The notes below the pieces were generated by a model. The model saw nothing but the letters and a program-made list of their open reading frames with translations, was not told where the DNA came from and did no database searches. Positions 45,014-53,928 of a stretch of DNA of 64,000 bases are shown in pieces; the stretch's first letter is position 1, and every line of letters starts with the position of its first letter. This stretch comes from Daejeonella rubra (lineage in GTDB: Bacteria > Bacteroidota > Bacteroidia > Sphingobacteriales > Sphingobacteriaceae), in the NCBI RefSeq assembly GCF_900103545.1, contig NZ_FNHH01000006.1:62001-126000 (forward strand), read 5' to 3'. Made by a program: the position numbers and the translations under genes.

Positions 45014-45498
45014 TCGTCATTTCGCAGCCTGCCTGCGGTAGGCAGGGAGGCACGACGGAGAAATCTGTTGCAATAAATACACATTTGACTTTAAACCACA
45101 GCCCTTAGTTATGAGATTTCTCCACCTCTAAATAGAATCCTCCAATTAAAATTTAGAATAGGTGTTCGAAAGGACGTTAAGGTGGTCGTCATTTCGCAGG
45201 AGGCATGACGGAGAAATCTGTTGCCACGAAATCAGTTTTTGACTTTAAACCACAGCCCTTAGTCATGAGATTTCTCCACCTCTAAAAAGAATCCTCCAAT
45301 TAAAACTTAGCTGAGGTGTTCGAAAGGACGTTAAGGTGGTCGTCATTTCGCAGGAGGCATGACGGAGAAATCTGCTGCTACGAAATCAGTCTTTGACTTT
45401 AAAACACAAGCCCTTAGTTATGAGATTTCTCCACCTTTTAATGGTGCATTTCATTTTAAATTTAATACAGGTGTTCGAAAGGACGAAAAGGTGTTCGT
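45014..45498. repeat. Three-unit tandem repeat of about 155-172 nt
   Basis: Units start at 45014, 45186 and 45340, each with TCGTCATTTCGCAG at its head. Each carries GGAGAAATCT and later AGATTTCTCC, an exact 10-nt inverted pair about 60 nt apart, and ends with GGTGTTCGAAAGGACG. Unit 1 also holds the CCTGCCT/AGGCAGG palindrome. The block fills the gap between the convergent dipeptidase and DUF5916 genes and contains no gene. Confidence 0.85.
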
Positions 45499-45572
45499 CT
45501 GACGTTAAATTTATCGAGATGAAGGTGCATTGTAAACTCAGGCAATTCCTTTACCTTTCATAACAAGCAACC

Positions 45573-47813
45573 CTAAATATTCCACCAATACGTTAATTTA
45601 AGCACCAGGAATCTGTTCTTGACTGCAAAAGGTGCAGGAAGATAATTGTCGGTATACACTATAAAAAGGTCAGAGGCGGGCTTATAACGCCATTGCAGAC
45701 GAGTATTCACATTGATATTATCACTTTGTTCATTATACTGCACAAATCCGGTAAAAAAGACCTTATTTGTCATGGTAACATCAACTCTTGGTCCAATCAG
45801 CCAGAATTTTGTGGTATTCCATGGTTGAGGCAAGCGTATATCATTATAACTTGAACTCAATGCTAAACTAACGTAAGGCTGAAATCGATATCCAAATTCA
45901 CTGGTTACGTTCAGTCGATGCCCACCGGCATAATATCCGCCATAACGGGTAGATAATGCCATAGTATACAGACTTTGAGGCCTGGAAGCGAATTCTGCTC
46001 CAAAAGCTTCCCAACGGTGCTCAGAGCCTGCAGCCAATACTGCACCACCTCTGTTTGTTGGATCGAAAGGTCTTTGCAGTTTTACATAGTCATTTGCAAT
46101 CCAGCCTGTTAAAGTTGCTCTGCTGCGAAAATTAAGATTGTAAGCAAGGTAGTTTGTGTAATCAGTTCGCTGGAAGGATTCATTGAAATAATTAGCGGAA
46201 AATAATTTAGGTCCGTGGCTTACAAGAGGTCCTTTTTTTGGAAAGAAAAGGTAACCAGCCTGCGGACTTAAATTGATATAACCTCTGCGCGGAACATATC
46301 CAACTTCTGCATTGTAATTGCGTCCTACATATTCATGCTGCCAGTTCAGATCCCAGTTTCCGGTCCAGTAACGCAGGTTTGCTGCCTGCATCATATCTTT
46401 TCCACTACCATTCGGACTGAAAGATTTCATCGTAACAGCTTTACCTGTCCAGGTATTGTTAGATGAAGCTAAATTATATTCAAGTCCTGCAACCCTATTG
46501 TAACGGGAAACTCCGGCAGCAGCATTTTCTGCATCAAAATTCATTGATTGCTTGTTGATCACAATGGCACCGATGTTAGACCTTGCAAATACTCTTCTCT
46601 GGAGTGCCAGAACAGCAAAATTCTGCGCTGGTTCCGCTGCACTGGTATTTTCGGTCTGCATATTCATCAACCCCACTCTCCAATCCTTATTAAGTTTTCC
46701 GCTTAAGCGGGCACCGTATTGAATGGGAACACCTAAACCAATACGTCTGGAAAAGAAAGGTCTGATATTCTGATATCCGAAATTTGAAAAAAGATCGCCA
46801 TTTTCAAGGAAATACTGTCTTCGTTCAGGGAAAAACAGTTCAAACCTGTCGAGGTTAGGTACCTGACGGTCAACCTCTACCTGTGAATAATCAGGGTTAA
46901 CGGTCAGGTCGAGGTTCAGAGATGAATTAATGGCAATCTTTACATCACCACCGATCTCACCCCGCTGATTGCGGCTAATAGGAGAGAGTGTATGATTGCT
47001 GGAAATGCCACCCAGAGTATAAGGAATAACAGAAATGTTTTGACCTGGAACTGGTGGTGGCTGATCCCAGACTAAATTTCCTGTATATGCAAGTGATGCA
47101 GTTGCGAATTGACGCGGAACGGGAGCCCAGCTTGATTTTTCGGTTGATTTCAGATCCATGCGACTGAAATTGATGCCCCATTTTGTGATGCCAGGCTTGT
47201 AGCGGATCGATTTAAATGGAATAGCGGCCTCAAATACCCAGCGGTCTTCATAATTTTTGACTGCAGATACCCATTTATTATCCCAACTCAGATCTACCTT
47301 ACTTCCATCATACATAATACCATCCCATTGTGCACCGGCAGCATTCGATCCGAATGAAAAACCATTGGTCTGATCATCAAAAGGGTCCATGAAAAGCAAG
47401 AAATTATCATTTTTTCCGAAGGCAAAATCCCGTCTTAATGATTCTACGAAATATGGACCAGGTTCATGATAGCAAACGGCGATCAGGTAAAGAAAATCCT
47501 TATCATAGCTCATTTTCACGTCTGTTCGAACTTTGGCAAAGCTGGTATCCATAGGCTGAACCATAAAGAACTTGCTTGCCAGATCAGCATCCTCCCAGGC
47601 AGGCTCATCCATTATCCCATCAATCCGGATCGCTGAACTCGCAGGCTTAAGCTTTAATTCATATTGAACATTCTTTTTCTGTGCTGATAAGCTACTGCTT
47701 AACATAATAAATAGTAAAATAGCAGTATAGGAATGAAGTCTGATAACAGAACTGTTTTTTAGATTATTCAGATTAATGGAACTGTAATTTGTGGTTTTCA
47801 ACAATTGAAACAT
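45573..47813 (-). CDS. DUF5916 / CBM9-like outer-membrane protein
   Basis: A 746-residue secreted protein. After a signal region (about 28-45) comes a CBM9-like beta-sandwich (IRIDGIMDEPAWEDADLASK, KMSYDKDFLYLIAVCY, WDGIMYDGSKVDLSWDNKW), then the DUF5916 part with GGDVKIAINSSLNLDLTVNP, VNPDYSQVEVDRQV and FPERRQYFLENGDLF. The remaining strands alternate as in a beta-barrel, ending in TYWWNI. It is probably an outer-membrane protein; its ligand is unknown. Confidence 0.87.
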   Translation of the reverse strand: MFQLLKTTNYSSINLNNLKNSSVIRLHSYTAILLFIMLSSSLSAQKKNVQYELKLKPASSAIRIDGIMDEPAWEDADLASKFFMVQPMDTSFAKVRTDVKMSYDKDFLYLIAVCYHEPGPYFVESLRRDFAFGKNDNFLLFMDPFDDQTNGFSFGSNAAGAQWDGIMYDGSKVDLSWDNKWVSAVKNYEDRWVFEAAIPFKSIRYKPGITKWGINFSRMDLKSTEKSSWAPVPRQFATASLAYTGNLVWDQPPPVPGQNISVIPYTLGGISSNHTLSPISRNQRGEIGGDVKIAINSSLNLDLTVNPDYSQVEVDRQVPNLDRFELFFPERRQYFLENGDLFSNFGYQNIRPFFSRRIGLGVPIQYGARLSGKLNKDWRVGLMNMQTENTSAAEPAQNFAVLALQRRVFARSNIGAIVINKQSMNFDAENAAAGVSRYNRVAGLEYNLASSNNTWTGKAVTMKSFSPNGSGKDMMQAANLRYWTGNWDLNWQHEYVGRNYNAEVGYVPRRGYINLSPQAGYLFFPKKGPLVSHGPKLFSANYFNESFQRTDYTNYLAYNLNFRSRATLTGWIANDYVKLQRPFDPTNRGGAVLAAGSEHRWEAFGAEFASRPQSLYTMALSTRYGGYYAGGHRLNVTSEFGYRFQPYVSLALSSSYNDIRLPQPWNTTKFWLIGPRVDVTMTNKVFFTGFVQYNEQSDNINVNTRLQWRYKPASDLFIVYTDNYLPAPFAVKNRFLVLKLTYWWNI

Positions 47814-47895
47814 AGGTATGCGGGTGTTGGGTATGGATTGAGATGTAATAATAGTAATAATTATTTGTCCTCCCGGCCTTGAGCCTGGAAATGAA

Positions 47896-47927
47896 TTTGC
47901 CTATCCCGCCTCAAAGGTTTAAATTTG
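47896..47927 (+). promoter_or_regulatory. Promoter of trxB
   Basis: TTTG (47896-47899), a 20-nt spacer and TAAATTTG (47920-47927) match the Bacteroidota promoter consensus very well. The ATG at 47945 lies 17 nt downstream, which favours the shorter TrxB start. Confidence 0.7.
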
Positions 47928-47944
47928 CATCAAATAAAAATAAA

Positions 47945-48892
47945 ATGTCTGAAGAAACCGAACATGTTGAATGTCTGATCATAGGATCTGGCCCCGCAGG
48001 TTATACTGCTGCAATTTATGCTGCACGTGCAGATTTAAAACCAGTAATGTACACAGGAATGGTTCCTGGCGGACAATTGACTCAAACTACTGATGTAGAG
48101 AACTTTCCGGGTTACCCGGAAGGAATTATGGGTCCTGTAATGATGGAGGATTTCAGAATACAGGCAGAGCGTTTTGGAACTCAGATTCGTTTTGGTTATG
48201 CCAGCAGTGTTGATTTTTCGTCTACGCCACATAAAGTGATCATCGATGAAAGCAAAACGATCCTTGCGGATACTGTGATCATTGCTACAGGTGCCTCTGC
48301 TAAGTGGCTGGGACTTGAAAGTGAGCAAAAATATAACGGTTTCGGGGTTTCTGCCTGTGCAGTTTGTGATGGTTTCTTTTTCAAAGGTCAGGATGTAGCT
48401 ATCGTAGGTGCTGGTGATACGGCAGCAGAAGAAGCTACCTATCTTGCAAAGCTTTGCAGAAAAGTTCATATGCTTGTACGAAGAGATGAGTTCAGAGCCT
48501 CTAAAGCTATGCAAAACAGGGTTTTAAATACCCCGAATATTGAGATTCACTATAATTCTGATACTAAGGAAATACTTGGGGATGGTAAAAATGTAACCGG
48601 AATTTTGGTTTCAAATAATATCACAGGTGAAGAAGAGACTATTAAAGTGAGTGGATTCTTTGTAGCAATAGGCCATAATCCAAACACGGATATATTTAAC
48701 GGGTGGTTAGATATGGATGAGACCGGTTACCTGATTACACAACCGAATAGCACTAAAACAAATATTGAAGGAGTTTTTGCCTGTGGAGATGCTCAGGATA
48801 AATTATGGAGACAAGCGATCACAGCTGCAGGTACAGGTTGTATGGCGGCTCTTGAAGCGGAGCGTTATCTTGCTGCTAAAGAGGACGCCTGA
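47945..48892 (+). CDS. trxB: Thioredoxin-disulfide reductase
   Basis: A 315-residue flavoprotein that passes electrons from NADPH to thioredoxin. The FAD site LIIGSGPAGYTAAIYAAR, the redox-active Cys138-Ala-Val-Cys141 (CAVCDG), the NADPH site VAIVGAGDTAAEEATYLA and the C-terminal FACGDAQD are all present. The ATG at 47945 was chosen over 47879 because the upstream part covers the promoter and a palindrome arm. A terminator follows. Confidence 0.96.
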   Translation: MSEETEHVECLIIGSGPAGYTAAIYAARADLKPVMYTGMVPGGQLTQTTDVENFPGYPEGIMGPVMMEDFRIQAERFGTQIRFGYASSVDFSSTPHKVIIDESKTILADTVIIATGASAKWLGLESEQKYNGFGVSACAVCDGFFFKGQDVAIVGAGDTAAEEATYLAKLCRKVHMLVRRDEFRASKAMQNRVLNTPNIEIHYNSDTKEILGDGKNVTGILVSNNITGEEETIKVSGFFVAIGHNPNTDIFNGWLDMDETGYLITQPNSTKTNIEGVFACGDAQDKLWRQAITAAGTGCMAALEAERYLAAKEDA

Positions 48893-48924
48893 TCTTAAGA
48901 ATATTGATCTTCTCATATTAAAAT

Positions 48925-48952
48925 GCCCTTGCTCATGCAGGGGCTTTTTTTT
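48925..48952 (+). terminator. Rho-independent terminator after trxB
   Basis: An 8-bp stem with one wobble pair (GCCCTTGC/GCAGGGGC) around TCAT is followed by eight T residues, 33 nt after the trxB stop. Confidence 0.88.
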
Positions 48953-49080
48953 GCCCGGATGTCTGGGAAAAATGAAACAAAGCCTGATTTTTATTATTAT
49001 TTGAGAATTACGCGTACCTCAGGGAAAATTAATTTGTTAAATTTGATAAAGAGCAAAATCCTTTTAATGAGAGCAAAAAG

Positions 49081-49719
49081 ATGAATTTGAAAACGTTATT
49101 ATCCGGAATATTTTTAGCAAGTACCCTATTCGTATCTTGTTCAGGAGATGAAGAAAAGAAAGCAGAAGTAAAACCAGTTGTTAAAAAGATCATGGAACCT
49201 TTTCGCTTTCATAAAGCGATTGAAGTGAAACCTGGTTTAACATTGGACATAGTTAGCTGGGGACGAGGTTCTAATTCAGTTGGCGGATATCTGATACTCA
49301 GATCAGATTCTACACACCTTAGTTATCGCTCTGAAGCTGGTGAACTGGATGGCAAAATAGTGGATGCATGGGATATGGACCTCGATACTGATGGGAATCC
49401 TGAATTGTATATTCAGGCAAAAGGAGAGGGTAAGGGCTCGTATCTGAATATGTATATCTACGAATACAGCGAAGGAGGATCAAATCAGCAGATCCGATTC
49501 CCGGAACTTAGTTCTTCTCTTAAGGAAGGCTACCAGGGAAATGATTCAGTTTACATCAAGGAAGGGAAACTGATGCGGGAGTTTCCTGTATATAATAAAA
49601 ATGACTCAACCGGAACTGCAACAGGAGATAGACGAAAGGTGGAATATACTTTAAGAAACAATAGTTTGCAGTTTAAAGAAATAAAGGAAGAAACTGAGGT
49701 GGAAGCTAAAAAGCCTTAG
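49081..49719 (+). CDS. Hypothetical lipoprotein
   Basis: A 212-residue protein with a lipoprotein signal (lipobox FVSC, Cys20). The middle part VDAWDMDLDTDGNPELYIQA resembles acidic calcium-loop or FG-GAP-like repeats and recalls PliI-type lysozyme inhibitors, but this is only a resemblance. The C-terminus is charged. It converges on the minus-strand membrane protein with 2 nt between stops. I cannot assign a function. Confidence 0.72.
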   Translation: MNLKTLLSGIFLASTLFVSCSGDEEKKAEVKPVVKKIMEPFRFHKAIEVKPGLTLDIVSWGRGSNSVGGYLILRSDSTHLSYRSEAGELDGKIVDAWDMDLDTDGNPELYIQAKGEGKGSYLNMYIYEYSEGGSNQQIRFPELSSSLKEGYQGNDSVYIKEGKLMREFPVYNKNDSTGTATGDRRKVEYTLRNNSLQFKEIKEETEVEAKKP

Positions 49720-49721
49720 GA

Positions 49722-50321
49722 TTATTGATCGGTATCTTCGAACTGTTTATGCAGCCTTTCGAGATTTTGGATCATTTCTTCCAATTTTGCTTCCTCAAGT
49801 TTAATATAGGTTCGCATCAAAACAAAACAGAATGCGATCCAAAGGAAGGTGAATGAAATTACCATTACAGTGACCCATAGGGAAGTCATAAAGGAGATCT
49901 CGATAAAATAGAGAATGAATCCTGCAGTAAAGAATATAGAAAATACTTTGTACTTTCTGGTATTGAAAATATAACGGTCGTGTTTATATTTTTTGAGGTG
50001 ATTAATATAACATTCAGGCCTGTCCAGCAGTTTATCATAATTTATCCTGCGGTAATTGCTGATCATGGCAAGTATATAGTAAAAACAGCAACTGATAGAT
50101 ATGATCATTGCCAGATGGGTGGTCCACATTGTAAACGGACTCGCTATCCAAACATAGATGAGGACCGCAGCGGCAATCCCCATGCCTATCATTTCGATTA
50201 ATAGTTTACTTGCAAGACCATTCCTGGTCTTTCGCAGGTTTTTCAATACATCTTCGTGACTGACTTTCGGCAGCGTGACCTGGTCGTGCCAGATGCTCTT
50301 CAGTGCTTCAAAATCTTTCAT
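49722..50321 (-). CDS. Membrane protein paired with an ECF sigma factor
   Basis: A 199-residue protein with a cytoplasmic N-terminus (MKDFEALKSIWHDQ), two hydrophobic pairs (about 42-88 and 125-165) and a charged coiled C-terminus. Its start overlaps the sigma-factor gene by 14 nt. Position suggests an anti-sigma or regulatory partner, but no zinc-binding HxxxCxxC motif is visible, so this is inference. In Bacteroidota such genes are often found behind ECF sigma genes. Confidence 0.72.
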   Translation of the reverse strand: MKDFEALKSIWHDQVTLPKVSHEDVLKNLRKTRNGLASKLLIEMIGMGIAAAVLIYVWIASPFTMWTTHLAMIISISCCFYYILAMISNYRRINYDKLLDRPECYINHLKKYKHDRYIFNTRKYKVFSIFFTAGFILYFIEISFMTSLWVTVMVISFTFLWIAFCFVLMRTYIKLEEAKLEEMIQNLERLHKQFEDTDQ

Positions 50322-50802
50322 TTCTATTATATAATTCAGTCAGTTTTTGTTTAATTCGATGGATTTTCACTCTTAAATTTCCTTCTGAGATTCCCGAAAT
50401 AGCGGCAATTTCGGCATATGGTAATTCATCAAGAACCATAGTAATTATAATACGCTCATTTTCTTCAAGTTGAGCTATACATTTATACAAAGAGGAAACC
50501 TGCTCATTTTTTTCAGAGATCTCTTCGCCTTTTGTTTCAATTATATTGTCAGTGAGCTCATCTTTAGGCTGCCTTTTTTCAATACGCAAATAGGATAGGC
50601 AGGTATTTACGGCTATACGGTATATCCAGGTGGATATTAAAGCCTGATTCCTGAATTTATCGAGGTTTTGCCAAACCTTCATAAAGGTTTCCTGCATCAG
50701 GTCATTCGCGGTTTCATCATCCCCCGTATAACCATAACATAAATGATATATCTTTTTGGAGTTAGCCTGAAAAATTTCTTTAAAAAGCGCTTCTTTGCTC
50801 AA
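50308..50802 (-). CDS. ECF RNA polymerase sigma factor
   Basis: A 164-residue factor with region 2 (NDLMQETFMKVWQNLDKFRN, STWIYRIAVNTCLSYLR) and region 4 (NERIIITMVLDELPYAEIAA, GISEGNLRVKIHRIKQKL). The start is a TTG in the context of no upstream ATG. It overlaps the following membrane protein gene by 14 nt, as ECF/anti-sigma pairs often do. The target promoters are not known. Confidence 0.88.
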   Translation of the reverse strand: MSKEALFKEIFQANSKKIYHLCYGYTGDDETANDLMQETFMKVWQNLDKFRNQALISTWIYRIAVNTCLSYLRIEKRQPKDELTDNIIETKGEEISEKNEQVSSLYKCIAQLEENERIIITMVLDELPYAEIAAISGISEGNLRVKIHRIKQKLTELYNRNERF

Positions 50803-50842
50803 ACCTGTGTATTTATCGTTAGATATAAAATGGCAGTTAATG

Positions 50843-51361
50843 TTACAAATATTCGCTTTTATTAACCCATTTGGCCTGTTGTGCAGCTTTTATTATCAAT
50901 ATTTCAAACTCTTTTTGATAATCAAACTGAAGATCTTCATGTAATTTTGGTAATAATTTAGTTATTTTTTCAAACTGACGGGTCAATAATCCCTGTAAAG
51001 GTTTATGACTCGTTCTAAGATCAGCATAAGTCAGATAATTGGTGCAAAACCAGATAGTAAGCTCTGTTTCAACCTGTTTTGAACCCGTGTATTTCGCATA
51101 ACGATTAATAAGACGAATAATTTTGCGCAAACTTTTTGTGCTGTAGAAATAATGCTTTTGCATGTTGTTAAAATCAGCGATAAGAAAAGATTTTACATCT
51201 TCAGCATATTTCATGGGCTGGTTGGCATCAAAAAGCAGATATGCAAGCAATTCCTTGTTCTCCTTTTTGTATTTTGCCAGCCTTAAACAAATTTCTGTGA
51301 GTTCAGGAACGCTAAGCACTAACAGTACCTTTTTTAAATCACTTAATTTCTCAGGCTTCAT
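50843..51361 (-). CDS. Conserved hypothetical protein
   Basis: A 172-residue helical, lysine-rich protein (MKPEKLSDLKKVLLVLSVPE, LLAYLLFDANQPMKYAEDVK, SLRKIIRLINRYAKYTGSK). No domain is recognised. It precedes the sigma-factor gene by 40 nt on the same strand and could share its transcript. Confidence 0.68.
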   Translation of the reverse strand: MKPEKLSDLKKVLLVLSVPELTEICLRLAKYKKENKELLAYLLFDANQPMKYAEDVKSFLIADFNNMQKHYFYSTKSLRKIIRLINRYAKYTGSKQVETELTIWFCTNYLTYADLRTSHKPLQGLLTRQFEKITKLLPKLHEDLQFDYQKEFEILIIKAAQQAKWVNKSEYL

Positions 51362-51373
51362 CTTCCGCTTTCA

Positions 51374-51404
51374 TTTGCTGGGTAAATCTAATTAATTACT
51401 TTTG
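51374..51404 (+). promoter_or_regulatory. Promoter of the symporter gene
   Basis: TTTG (51374-51377), 19 nt, then TACTTTTG (51397-51404) fits the Bacteroidota promoter. The ATG is 22 nt further on. The start of the divergent hypothetical gene lies 13 nt away from the TTTG box. Confidence 0.7.
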
Positions 51405-51426
51405 TTCGATACGCTAACCACTTATT

Positions 51427-52845
51427 ATGAAATTTAAAAGTTACGGAATAGTTGCATTAATTGCAGTTACATTTTCTGCTTTACTTATATTCTTTGATCA
51501 TTATAATATTATTGCTATTCCTGAAATAGCACTAATGTTTTCCAGATGGCTGGCCATTGCCGGTTTATTCCTGTATGGCTTTCAAAAGAAATCACTTACT
51601 ACCTGGATATTGATTTCCATGGTTGTAGGAGCTGAGATAGGTAATGATTTTCCAGAGTTCGGAATAAAACTTCAGGTACTGAGTAAGGTCTTTCTGAAGA
51701 TGATCAAGACCATTATTGCACCCTTGCTTTTTGCAACCCTTGTTTATGGGATTGCCGGACATTCTGACCTGAAGCAGGTAGGCCGTATGGGCTGGAAATC
51801 CATCCTTTATTTTGAGGTGGTTACCACAGTAGCCTTATTTATTGGATTGGCTGCGATAAATATTTCTAAGGCAGGTATGGGGATCACTCTTCCTCCGGGT
51901 GCTCATGAAGAACTGGAGAAGGTTGCGCCTCAAACTTTTAATGATATTATCCTTCATATATTCCCTGAGAATATTGCTAAATCCATAGCAGAAGGACAGG
52001 TTCTCCAGATCGTTATTTTCAGTATAATTTTTGGTATTGCCCTTGCCATGGTTCGGGAAGACAAACGTCAACCCATGTTAAGAGCCACAGAAAGCCTTTC
52101 GGAAGTGATGTTTAAATTCACTAACATCATTATGTATTTTGCACCTATCGGAGTTGGAGCGGCTATAGCTTATACTGTTGGGCATATGGGACTAGGAATA
52201 TTGGTAAACCTGTTTCAACTGTTATTGACGCTGTATGTGGCTTTATTTGTCTTCTTACTGGGAGTTTTATTACCGATTGCCCTGATTGTTGGGGTACCAA
52301 TAAAAAAATTCCTTCAGGCTATTGCAGAGCCGGTTTCGATAGCATTTGCTACGACCAGTTCAGAGGCAGCGCTTCCAAGGGCTATGGAGGCTATGGAGAG
52401 AATTGGTGTTCCGCGTAAAATTGTAGCTTTTGTTATGCCTACCGGTTATAGTTTTAATCTGGATGGGACAACTCTTTACTTATCACTTGCAGCAATTTTT
52501 GTTGCCCAGGCAGCAGGAATGCCTTTAACCTTCGGACAGCAATTGCTGATCGTGTTTACCTTAATGTTAACCAGCAAAGGTGTTGCAGGAGTTCCACGGG
52601 CTTCATTGGTGATCCTGTTAGGAACAGCGGCATCGTTTGGGATGCCAGTATGGCCAATCTTTATCATACTTGGAATTGATGAGTTAATGGATATGGCCAG
52701 AACATCCGTGAACGTAATAGGAAATTGTCTTGCAACGGTTGTTATTGCCAAATGGGAGGGTGAATTTCATCCTCCGGTAGATGATCTGCAGGCTCCTGAT
52801 GAAAACAGGATTCATAAACTGGAAAATCAGATTGAGAAACATTAA
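51427..52845 (+). CDS. Dicarboxylate/amino acid:cation symporter (DAACS family)
   Basis: A 472-residue inner-membrane symporter. The GltP/GltT landmarks are present: FLKMIKTIIAPLLFATLVYG, the serine-rich AFATTSSEAALPRAMEAM hairpin, GYSFNLDGTTLYLSLAAIFV, TSKGVAGVPRASLVIL and the DELMDMARTSVNVIGNCLAT end. It imports glutamate/aspartate or C4-dicarboxylates with Na+ or H+; the exact substrate cannot be read. Confidence 0.93.
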   Translation: MKFKSYGIVALIAVTFSALLIFFDHYNIIAIPEIALMFSRWLAIAGLFLYGFQKKSLTTWILISMVVGAEIGNDFPEFGIKLQVLSKVFLKMIKTIIAPLLFATLVYGIAGHSDLKQVGRMGWKSILYFEVVTTVALFIGLAAINISKAGMGITLPPGAHEELEKVAPQTFNDIILHIFPENIAKSIAEGQVLQIVIFSIIFGIALAMVREDKRQPMLRATESLSEVMFKFTNIIMYFAPIGVGAAIAYTVGHMGLGILVNLFQLLLTLYVALFVFLLGVLLPIALIVGVPIKKFLQAIAEPVSIAFATTSSEAALPRAMEAMERIGVPRKIVAFVMPTGYSFNLDGTTLYLSLAAIFVAQAAGMPLTFGQQLLIVFTLMLTSKGVAGVPRASLVILLGTAASFGMPVWPIFIILGIDELMDMARTSVNVIGNCLATVVIAKWEGEFHPPVDDLQAPDENRIHKLENQIEKH

Positions 52846-52892
52846 AATTTAAGAGGAATGATAGATATTTGTCTGTCGATATATTAATAAAC

Positions 52893-53399
52893 ATGAGTGA
52901 TAGAGGAAAAAAGATATTTTTAGGAATTTGCATCATTGCGCCATTCCTTATTTATATGGTGTATTATTACTCCATTATGGTTAAGAATGCACCATACCGC
53001 TTTGCTGATTTTGAATCATTAACCTTTAAATACGGCTTGGGTGATAGCCTGGTTAATCAATATGATTCTAAAACAGGATATTATCAGTATGTGAACAGCA
53101 GGGATTCTTTGGTTAAAACAAAGGTAAAACTACGTAAGGACGATTTTTTATATCTCCATCGTAAGGCCGCAGAATTGGGGTTCTGGAATTTTCCTGAAAA
53201 GATCGTGGGTGAGACTGAAAACGGAAAGACCGCAAATACGCCACACTATTATCTCGAATATAAATACAAGGATAAGACCAAGCATATTTTATTTGATACA
53301 GAGTATAGGGATGATCCTAAATTAAACGATGCGGCAAAGACATTGATCACTGAGGTTAGTAATATGATCAACGATGTTAGGGATCGTGATCAGGAATAG
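52893..53399 (+). CDS. Hypothetical membrane-anchored protein
   Basis: A 168-residue protein with one N-terminal hydrophobic segment (FLGICIIAPFLIYMVYYYS) and a soluble part rich in charged residues, including FLYLHRKAAELGFWNFPEKI. No domain is recognised. I took the ATG at 52893 (MSDRGKKIF) rather than the TTG at 52869. It lies behind the symporter gene. Confidence 0.68.
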   Translation: MSDRGKKIFLGICIIAPFLIYMVYYYSIMVKNAPYRFADFESLTFKYGLGDSLVNQYDSKTGYYQYVNSRDSLVKTKVKLRKDDFLYLHRKAAELGFWNFPEKIVGETENGKTANTPHYYLEYKYKDKTKHILFDTEYRDDPKLNDAAKTLITEVSNMINDVRDRDQE

Positions 53400-53457
53400 T
53401 TTTTCAGGATCAGGGCATTTTGTTAAGCTTTATAAACTTAGACTTGCAGATTTTTAA

Positions 53458-53493
53458 TTTGGTTTTATTTTTAAAAATAAAACCTTATATTTG
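53458..53493 (+). promoter_or_regulatory. rplU promoter with embedded perfect palindrome
   Basis: TATATTTG (53486-53493) is an exact -7 box. TTTG at 53458-53461 is 24 nt upstream, slightly far. Between them, 53461-53484 is a perfect 24-nt palindrome (GGTTTTATTTTT and its complement). It ends one base before the -7 box, where a repressor or stem could interfere with initiation. Confidence 0.6.
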
Positions 53494-53520
53494 CACCTCA
53501 TTTAAAAAAATATATTAATA

Positions 53521-53832
53521 ATGTACGCAATAGTAAATATAGCCGGACAGCAATTCAAAGTTGCTAAAGACCAATATCTTTTTGTACACAGATTACAGGG
53601 AGAAGAAGGCGCTAGTATTGAATTTGACAACGTATTATTAGCTGAGAACAATGGTAAATTCTCTATCGGTGCTGATGCATTGAAGGGAGCTAAAGTTACA
53701 GCTAAGATACTGTCACATTTAAAAGGTGATAAAGTGATCGTTTTCAAAAAGAAACGTCGTAAAGGCTACAAAAAGAAAAACGGACACCGTCAGCAGTTCA
53801 CTAAAATAGAGATCACCAGTATTTCTTTATAA
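53521..53832 (+). CDS. rplU: 50S ribosomal protein L21
   Basis: A 103-residue ribosomal protein: MYAIVNIAGQQFKVAKDQYL, the 23S-binding KAKKRRKGYKKKNGHRQ-like basic region (KKKRRKGYKKKNGHRQQFTK) and the ending IEITSISL. Normal length. It precedes rpmA as in almost all bacteria. Confidence 0.97.
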   Translation: MYAIVNIAGQQFKVAKDQYLFVHRLQGEEGASIEFDNVLLAENNGKFSIGADALKGAKVTAKILSHLKGDKVIVFKKKRRKGYKKKNGHRQQFTKIEITSISL

Positions 53833-53928
53833 GTTGTAAGTAATAAGTTATAAGTAACAACGATAACGATTACAATAGTTTAAGTTTGAAATCCTGAATT
53901 GTTTACAATTCATAAATTATAAAATAAA

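Noticed and set aside
45014..45498. CRISPR-like array
   Set aside because: Units are about 160 nt and nearly identical throughout, without short repeats separated by unique spacers, and no cas gene is present.
48035..48514. A 159-codon minus-strand frame
   Set aside because: It is antisense to trxB, which is a complete and conserved gene.
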